From Bacillota bacterium (GTDB lineage: Bacteria; Bacillota; Clostridia; Acetivibrionales; DTU013), in assembly GCA_023435305.1 (NCBI GenBank), contig JAEYRV010000032.1, positions 1 through 9,997 of the forward strand: a DNA stretch of 9,997 bases. Reading direction: 5' to 3'. Positions 5,760-9,997 of the stretch are shown in pieces. The first letter of the stretch is position 1, and the number at the start of each line of letters is the position of its first letter. The notes below the pieces were generated by a model. That model saw only the letters and a list, made by a program, of their open reading frames with translations. It was not told the DNA's origin and searched no databases. Both the position numbers and the translations under genes were made by a program.

Positions 5760-7892
5760 TTATCGAATGAGTGTAATGTTTCTGAAAACACTGACCAGTG
5801 TATTAGCAACTGTTGACATCATCTTTATAAAGATGTCAAGTGCAACACCGACAACATCCTTACGTGTATCGCCGACTGTATCGCCGGTAACGGCTGATTT
5901 ATGCGCTGCCGTTCCTTTGCCGTACCCCTTCAGAGATCCGGATTCGATGAACTTCTTCGCATTATCAAACGCTCCGCCGGAATTTCCCATGAAGATGGCG
6001 CGTGGGATGGCGACGATCGTAGCTCCGATCAGCAAGCCCCCGACAAAATCAACACCGAAAATAAATCCGCCGAGCACGGGAATCAATATTGCCAGTACGG
6101 AAGGGAACATCATTTTGCGGAGAGCTCCCTGGGTCGCCATCTGGATCATACGGTTATAGTCCGGGCGAACCGTGCCTTCCATGACACCGGGAATGGACAG
6201 AAGCTTGTCACCCTCATCAGCCATTGCACGTGCGGATTCGATCGTATTGTCCGTAAGGACCGCACTGAAGTATTCCACCAGGGCACCACCGATCATCGCA
6301 CCGGCAACCACAGTGAAACTGGCAATGTTCAGAATCATTTCCGAGTTTGCGGGAGTGTAATTTCCAACATATGAAACTATAAGGCTGACCGTTGCAAAAG
6401 CGGCACTGCCTATGGCAAAGCCCTTGCCGATGGCTGCGGTAGTATTGCCGACGGAATCCAGTTTGTCCGTAATAACGCGAACCTTATCAGAAAGGTGGCA
6501 GCTTTCCGCCAGACCACCTGCATTATCGGCAATCGGTCCGAATGCGTCAATGGAAACTGTCGTGCCAACGAATGAGAGCATGCCGAGAGCCGCAACGGCA
6601 ATACCATAGGTACCGCCTACTCTTCCGCTAATGAAAAGAGCAATGCCGATCAGTACGATAGGCAGCAGACAGCTGCGGCTTCCAATCGCGTCACCTTTGG
6701 TTATTACAAAGGCATCACCCTCGGGTGCCATTTCGGCAAGTTTACGGGTAGGTTTAAAGTCAGAAGATGTATAATATTCGGTAATGGATCCGATCGCCAC
6801 ACCGCTGGCGAGTCCGAGTACCGCGCAGATCCATGGGCTCAGCCAACTTGCTTTCCATCCATATGTTTGTAATATGGCGGCATCGATCTTTCCGAAGATA
6901 AGCCAGGATACTCCCAGACCAAGAACAACTGTCAATCCCGCAGATATCCAGGTGGCAAGATTCAATTCGCGGGAAGGATTGTTTCCCATCTTTTTCACAT
7001 TCGCATACAGCATACCGATCAGGCAGCTCAACAAACCTGCTCCGGCAAGAATGATCGGGAAGATCACAGTCGGATTGAACATTTGTTCGATGCTGAATTT
7101 CTGGAACATGATCACAGCAATCATAATGGTAGCGGACATGGTCGCAACAAAGCTTTCAAGAAGATCTGAGCAGTTGCCGGCAATATCATTGACATTGTCA
7201 CCGATGAAGTCGGCAATTACATTTGGAACCCTGCTGTCATCCTCAGGAAGATCATTCCTGATTTTTGCCAGAATATCAGCAGAAATATCTGCAGCCTTTG
7301 TATAATTGCCGCCTGCAACACGGTTGAACATGGCTACCAAAGAACATCCGAGAGAGTATGTTGATACGCGCATCACAGATGCGTTGACACCTTCGAGGTG
7401 AATAAGCAGACCGCTGCCATCTGTTTGATGGTTGACTCCGCCACATATCAGCAGAATCGCAACCAGGCCGAGCATTCCAAAAGCCTGTACGCTCAAACCG
7501 GAGATGCTGCCGCCGCACAATGCAACCTTAACAGTATCACCAATGGACATGCTTTCACGTGCCTTATTTGCTGTTCTTACGTTAGCATATGTTGCGCTCC
7601 TCATACCAAGTACGCACGCACAGCTGCTCATGGCAGCCCCCACCAGGAAAGTTAGGCCGCTGGTTTTTTCTACAAAAAGCGATAGTGCCAATGAAACAAA
7701 AACAACTACAACAGCAATGGTTTTATATTCGGTTTTCATGAATGCATTCGCGCCAGAGCGGATAATTGCAGCCATGTCGACCATATCAGGCGTTCCCTCA
7801 GGCATTTTGCGGATCCGGAAATAATTCCAGGCCACATATGCAAGGGTTAACGCAATGATACATAATACAGGGATGATCCAAGTGAGAGACAT
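5760..7892 (-). CDS. hppA: Membrane-bound, ion-pumping inorganic pyrophosphatase, K+-dependent type, divergent
   Basis: This encodes a 710-aa integral membrane enzyme with about 16 helices that couples PPi hydrolysis to H+ or Na+ export. Residue numbers coincide with the Thermotoga enzyme over the core: R191, K199, D202, D206, K210, E217, D218, D228, D232, D236, D243 and E246 are all present. DAFGPIADNAGG (449-460), GGAFDNAKK (639-647) and GDTVGDTRKD (670-679) complete the PPi/Mg site. VGNTTAAIGKG has Ala where K+-independent enzymes have Lys, pointing to K+ dependence. E246 on helix 6 fits Na+ pumps and K+-dependent forms, but the pumped ion cannot be decided. The signature DVGADLVGKVE reads D-I-S-A-D-I-L-A-K-I-R, so its metal-site Glu212 is Arg. 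The helix-16 Asn before the gate Lys690 is Asp686, and Asn after D228 is Phe229. The ATG at 7892 follows AGGTAGG by 8 nt. The gene is monocistronic, with its own terminator, and divergent from a KdpDE-like pair. Confidence 0.93.
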   Translation of the reverse strand: MSLTWIIPVLCIIALTLAYVAWNYFRIRKMPEGTPDMVDMAAIIRSGANAFMKTEYKTIAVVVVFVSLALSLFVEKTSGLTFLVGAAMSSCACVLGMRSATYANVRTANKARESMSIGDTVKVALCGGSISGLSVQAFGMLGLVAILLICGGVNHQTDGSGLLIHLEGVNASVMRVSTYSLGCSLVAMFNRVAGGNYTKAADISADILAKIRNDLPEDDSRVPNVIADFIGDNVNDIAGNCSDLLESFVATMSATIMIAVIMFQKFSIEQMFNPTVIFPIILAGAGLLSCLIGMLYANVKKMGNNPSRELNLATWISAGLTVVLGLGVSWLIFGKIDAAILQTYGWKASWLSPWICAVLGLASGVAIGSITEYYTSSDFKPTRKLAEMAPEGDAFVITKGDAIGSRSCLLPIVLIGIALFISGRVGGTYGIAVAALGMLSFVGTTVSIDAFGPIADNAGGLAESCHLSDKVRVITDKLDSVGNTTAAIGKGFAIGSAAFATVSLIVSYVGNYTPANSEMILNIASFTVVAGAMIGGALVEYFSAVLTDNTIESARAMADEGDKLLSIPGVMEGTVRPDYNRMIQMATQGALRKMMFPSVLAILIPVLGGFIFGVDFVGGLLIGATIVAIPRAIFMGNSGGAFDNAKKFIESGSLKGYGKGTAAHKSAVTGDTVGDTRKDVVGVALDIFIKMMSTVANTLVSVFRNITLIR

Positions 7893-7936
7893 TTTTCTTT
7901 CCTACCTTTCTCTTTTCCTTCTTTTTCTTTTGGTTT
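7893..7936 (-). promoter_or_regulatory. Purine-rich leader with Shine-Dalgarno of hppA
   Basis: The 44 nt before the hppA ATG are almost entirely A and G on the minus strand. They contain AAGAAGG, GGAAAAG and the true site AGGTAGG at 7907-7901. Several purine motifs in a row could act as ribosome standby sites or an RNase-protecting leader. Confidence 0.5.
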
Positions 7937-8026
7937 CGCATCATCGCATTAGTTTTCTCCAAATCAGGATATAACTGTCGAAGAAGTGCATTTTGCCCTC
8001 TCTGCTGTCGAGTCAAAACCTGTCGT

Positions 8027-8060
8027 ATTATACAACATTCTGCCGCTAATTTTCCGGAAA
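8027..8060 (-). promoter_or_regulatory. Candidate hppA promoter with a palindrome in place of the -35
   Basis: On the minus strand, TATAAT (8032-8027) is a perfect -10, but 16-18 bp upstream there is no TTGACA-like box. The perfect palindrome TTTCCGGAAA (8051-8060) covers that position. The predicted start near 8020 leaves a leader of about 128 nt. A good -10 with no -35 suggests activator-dependent transcription. Confidence 0.4.
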
Positions 8061-8087
8061 GAATAGCTCAATACACAAAATGTTTTG

Positions 8088-8116
8088 TTACGAGATATTT
8101 GATGCCATGATATAAT
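8088..8116 (+). promoter_or_regulatory. Extended -10 promoter of the two-component operon
   Basis: TG-A-TATAAT (8108-8116) is a perfect extended -10. TTACGA (8088-8093) is a poor -35 at 17 bp. The start would be near 8123, only about 12 nt before the first possible GTG. The near-perfect dyad ACAAAA-TG-TTTTGT (8075-8088) lies against the -35 and may bind a regulator, perhaps the response regulator itself. Confidence 0.6.
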
Positions 8117-8134
8117 ATCTGTATCCACTCGGGG

Positions 8135-9217
8135 GTGAGTATTACGGACCAAATAAGAGCATTTCTTCAGAAAAATAAAATAGTGAAAAATATGCTTGTC
8201 CTTCTGTTAACGCTTGGCGCAACAATCGGACTCGCAGCGCTTTTGTCATCCGTCAATAACAATTACAACCCTCTTGCAATGGCTGTTTTTATAATGGCTG
8301 TGGTCATTGTGGCCCGATGGACGGACGGGTACATATGGGGAGTAGTTACTGCCCTCATTGGTACATTCTGCGTAAACTATATTTTCACTTATCCCTTTTG
8401 GACATTCAGTATCAGCTATACAGGATATCCTCTGACTTTTACGGTCATGCTGATCGTATCTATCCTGATCAGCACACTGACTACGCAGATCAAACATCAG
8501 GAGCGGCTCTGGCTTGACATTGAACGAGAAAAAATGTACTCCAATTTATTGCGCGCGATTGCTCATGATTTACGCACGCCTCTGACTGCCATTATCGGAG
8601 CAAGTTCAACTATACAAGAACAGGAATTGTCTGCTGCCGATCAGCTCCGTCTTGCGGAAGGTATCCGTAAAGATGCGGAATGGCTTGTCCGTGTAACTGA
8701 AAATCTGTTGTCTGTCACCCGTGTCAGCAATCATAGTATGATCAAAAAAGAGGATGAGGTATTGGAGGAGATCATCGGCAGTGCGATTATAAAATATCAT
8801 CGTCTCCCGGATTCTTTGCCTGTGGATTCCGATACACTCAGAGACATCATTCTTGTTCCAATGGACGCAATGCTGATCGAACAGGTAATGATCAACTTGT
8901 TCGACAATGTTAGTGCGCATGCGGAAGGCGCTACAAAAATATGGATTCACCTCAGGAATGAGAACGGTAAGGTTTTCATCTCTGTTGAAGATGACGGCTG
9001 CGGCATTCCGGCGTCATTATTGCCTCAGATCCTCGATGGGACATATCTGTCCAAACGCAGCAGGAGCGATGATCGGCGCAGCATGGGAATAGGGTTGTCT
9101 GTGTGCAGATCCATCATCGAAGCGCATGAAGGACATTTGTTTGCCGGGATGAGTCGTCATGGCGGTGCCGCATTTGAATTCTCATTGCCCTGTAAGGAGG
9201 ATACATATGTCGAATAA
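8135..9217 (+). CDS. KdpD-like sensor histidine kinase (DUF4118 + HisKA + HATPase_c), lacking the KdpD N-terminal domains
   Basis: This encodes up to 360 aa. Four membrane helices at about residues 20-41, 46-63, 66-85 and 97-115 form the DUF4118 module of KdpD, with a very short periplasmic part. The H-box RAIAHDLRTPL carries the phosphorylated H144. The ATP site follows: NLFDN with N258, DDGCGIP (286-292) and GIGLSVC (318-324). The ~400-residue cytoplasmic KdpD and USP domains found in full KdpD are absent, yet the gene has its own promoter, so it is a short form and not a truncation. It probably senses K+, ionic strength or another membrane signal (inference). The start is unclear: the GTG at 8135 lies inside the GGGGGTGAG ribosome-binding sequence itself, and ATT at 8141 or ACG at 8144 are the in-frame alternatives. 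It overlaps the response regulator gene by 11 nt. Confidence 0.9.
   Translation: MSITDQIRAFLQKNKIVKNMLVLLLTLGATIGLAALLSSVNNNYNPLAMAVFIMAVVIVARWTDGYIWGVVTALIGTFCVNYIFTYPFWTFSISYTGYPLTFTVMLIVSILISTLTTQIKHQERLWLDIEREKMYSNLLRAIAHDLRTPLTAIIGASSTIQEQELSAADQLRLAEGIRKDAEWLVRVTENLLSVTRVSNHSMIKKEDEVLEEIIGSAIIKYHRLPDSLPVDSDTLRDIILVPMDAMLIEQVMINLFDNVSAHAEGATKIWIHLRNENGKVFISVEDDGCGIPASLLPQILDGTYLSKRSRSDDRRSMGIGLSVCRSIIEAHEGHLFAGMSRHGGAAFEFSLPCKEDTYVE
9194..9200 (+). promoter_or_regulatory. Ribosome binding site of the response regulator, inside the kinase gene
   Basis: AAGGAGG lies 6 nt before the ATG at 9207. It fixes that start over the in-frame ATG at 9159, which has no such site. Confidence 0.85.
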
Positions 9218-9935
9218 GGTGTTTCAGAAGATTATGATAATCGAGGACGATCCGGGTATTTTGAATTATCTGAAAACCACAGTTGACGCGGCCGGATATG
9301 AAACTGTTACTGCAACCGATGGAAATTTAGCGCTCCATATGATCACTTCCCACTGTCCCGATTGCATTTTGCTTGACCTTGGACTTCCGGATATGGATGG
9401 CAGCGATATCATAGCGAGTGTCCGAAAATGGACATTTACCCCCATCATCGTGATTTCCGCGCGAAACTCGGAAGAAGACAAAGCGTTTGCTTTGGACTCC
9501 GGGGCAGATGATTATATAACGAAGCCCTTTGGTTCGATCGAATTGCTTGCCCGTATACGAACAGCATTGAGGCATTCACTTATCTCAGCAGAGAACAAGG
9601 AAATCGGAATAGATGGCTGCTATCATGTGGGAGAACTGGAAATCGACTATAAAAAGCTAAGAGTATGTGTGCACGGGGAAGATGCTCATCTGACGCCGAA
9701 CGAATTCAGGATAATTGCTTTACTGGGCAAACATCCAGGGCGTGTGATGACATATAAATCGATCCTGCGTGAGCTTTGGGGACCCTCCGCCCCCATGGAC
9801 AATAAAATCCTGCGTGTTCATATGGCCAGTATCCGCAGAAAAATCGAAAACGATCCGACAAACCCTAAGTATATTTTCACAGAGGTTGGCGTTGGCTATA
9901 GAATTGCCGAGAATACGCAGGAAACCGACGATTAA
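9207..9935 (+). CDS. KdpE-like response regulator, OmpR/PhoB family
   Basis: This encodes a 242-aa cytoplasmic transcription factor. The receiver domain (about 7-120) has the acidic pair D14/D15, phospho-acceptor D57 in ILLDLGLPDMDG, S84 in VISAR and K106 in TKPFG. The C-terminal winged helix (about 140-235) has LTPNEFRIIALLGKHPGRVMT, the recognition helix in DNKILRVHMASIRRKIE and the wing VGVGYRI. The spelling of the wHTH region, with LRVHMASIRRKIE, is closest to KdpE. The gene overlaps the kinase by 11 nt, so the two are translationally coupled and should be cognate. No kdpFABC follows; the nearest possible target is the divergent hppA gene. Confidence 0.93.
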   Translation: MSNKVFQKIMIIEDDPGILNYLKTTVDAAGYETVTATDGNLALHMITSHCPDCILLDLGLPDMDGSDIIASVRKWTFTPIIVISARNSEEDKAFALDSGADDYITKPFGSIELLARIRTALRHSLISAENKEIGIDGCYHVGELEIDYKKLRVCVHGEDAHLTPNEFRIIALLGKHPGRVMTYKSILRELWGPSAPMDNKILRVHMASIRRKIENDPTNPKYIFTEVGVGYRIAENTQETDD

Positions 9936-9937
9936 TC

Positions 9938-9997
9938 GGGGTCAGGCTTGAAAAATTCCTTTATTCATTTTGATGAATAAAGGAAATTTTTCAAGCC
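9938..9997. repeat. Long palindrome with GGGGTCA flank at the window edge; possible REP/RAYT-type element end or terminator
   Basis: GGGGTCA (9938-9944) precedes a 24-nt arm (9945-9968), a TTTG loop and a 25-nt arm (9973-9997). The arms match perfectly except for one extra A. The stem begins 9 nt after the response regulator stop and could also terminate that operon. The opening GGGGTCAGGCTTG resembles repeats that I recall flanking REP-associated Y1 transposases (GGGGTCAGG-type). The element is cut by the window edge. Confidence 0.6.

Noticed and set aside
5471..5770. 99-aa plus-strand open frame over the hydrolase remnant and hppA terminator
   Set aside because: It reads through two hairpins and is antisense to recognisable hydrolase sequence, so it is not credible as a gene.
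5728..7824. Several open frames of 60-173 aa on the plus strand opposite hppA
   Set aside because: They are antisense shadows of a conserved coding gene, without ribosome sites or recognisable domains.
8135..9217. Kinase as a truncated KdpD pseudogene
   Set aside because: It has its own promoter, complete DUF4118, HisKA and ATPase motifs and a coupled regulator. Short DUF4118 kinases are a known architecture.
1..9997. CRISPR arrays, tRNA or rRNA genes, phage genes
   Set aside because: I saw no regularly spaced repeats, no tRNA cloverleaf signatures and no rRNA or phage structural motifs on either strand.

Overview
The window looks like chromosomal DNA of an anaerobic, low-to-mid GC Firmicute, most likely a Clostridia member. 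This is an inference from several features. There are consensus sigma-A promoters (one is TTGACA-17-TATAAT) and strong purine-rich Shine-Dalgarno sites. There is an aldo/keto reductase-like protein with two 4Fe-4S clusters, an NSS symporter with a MetS small subunit, a membrane pyrophosphatase with the K+-dependent signature, and a group IIC intron behind a terminator. I cannot name a species.

Left part (1-3735, minus strand). Reading in the direction of transcription, from high to low coordinates, the order is as follows. A 45-aa metS gene overlaps the end of the symporter gene. It is followed by a terminator and then by a perfect promoter driving a two-gene operon: a Zn-finger/HTH/DUF2087 regulator and an unusual ornithine/aspartate carbamoyltransferase-fold enzyme with altered substrate motifs. 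Next is an Fe-S aldo/keto reductase homologue with its own dyad-flanked promoter, then a small zinc-ribbon protein and its perfect hairpin terminator. The 5' end of a group IIC intron sits 5 nt after that hairpin and runs off the left edge.

Middle (3732-5760, minus strand). A Na+-dependent amino-acid symporter (NSS/SNF family) is translationally coupled to metS. Upstream of it is about 495 bp with no intact gene. It holds a two-sided hairpin, a C-terminal remnant of an alpha/beta hydrolase, a bulged palindrome resembling an IS200/IS605-type end, and the terminator of the pyrophosphatase gene.

Right part (5760-9997). A large membrane-bound pyrophosphatase gene (hppA, minus) is divergent from a KdpDE-like two-component pair (plus strand). 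The pair comprises a DUF4118 histidine kinase lacking the KdpD N-terminal domains and an OmpR-family response regulator. No kdpFABC is present. The shared 242-bp intergenic region holds promoters for both directions, two palindromes and three CTGTCG repeats, so the pair may control the pyrophosphatase. The right edge is a long palindrome preceded by GGGGTCA, resembling the repeats found with REP-associated (Y1-type) transposases.

The most interesting points are the carbamoyltransferase of unknown substrate with its own regulator, the divergent pyrophosphatase paired with a K+-sensor-like system, the unannotated metS gene, and the mobile-element edges at both ends.
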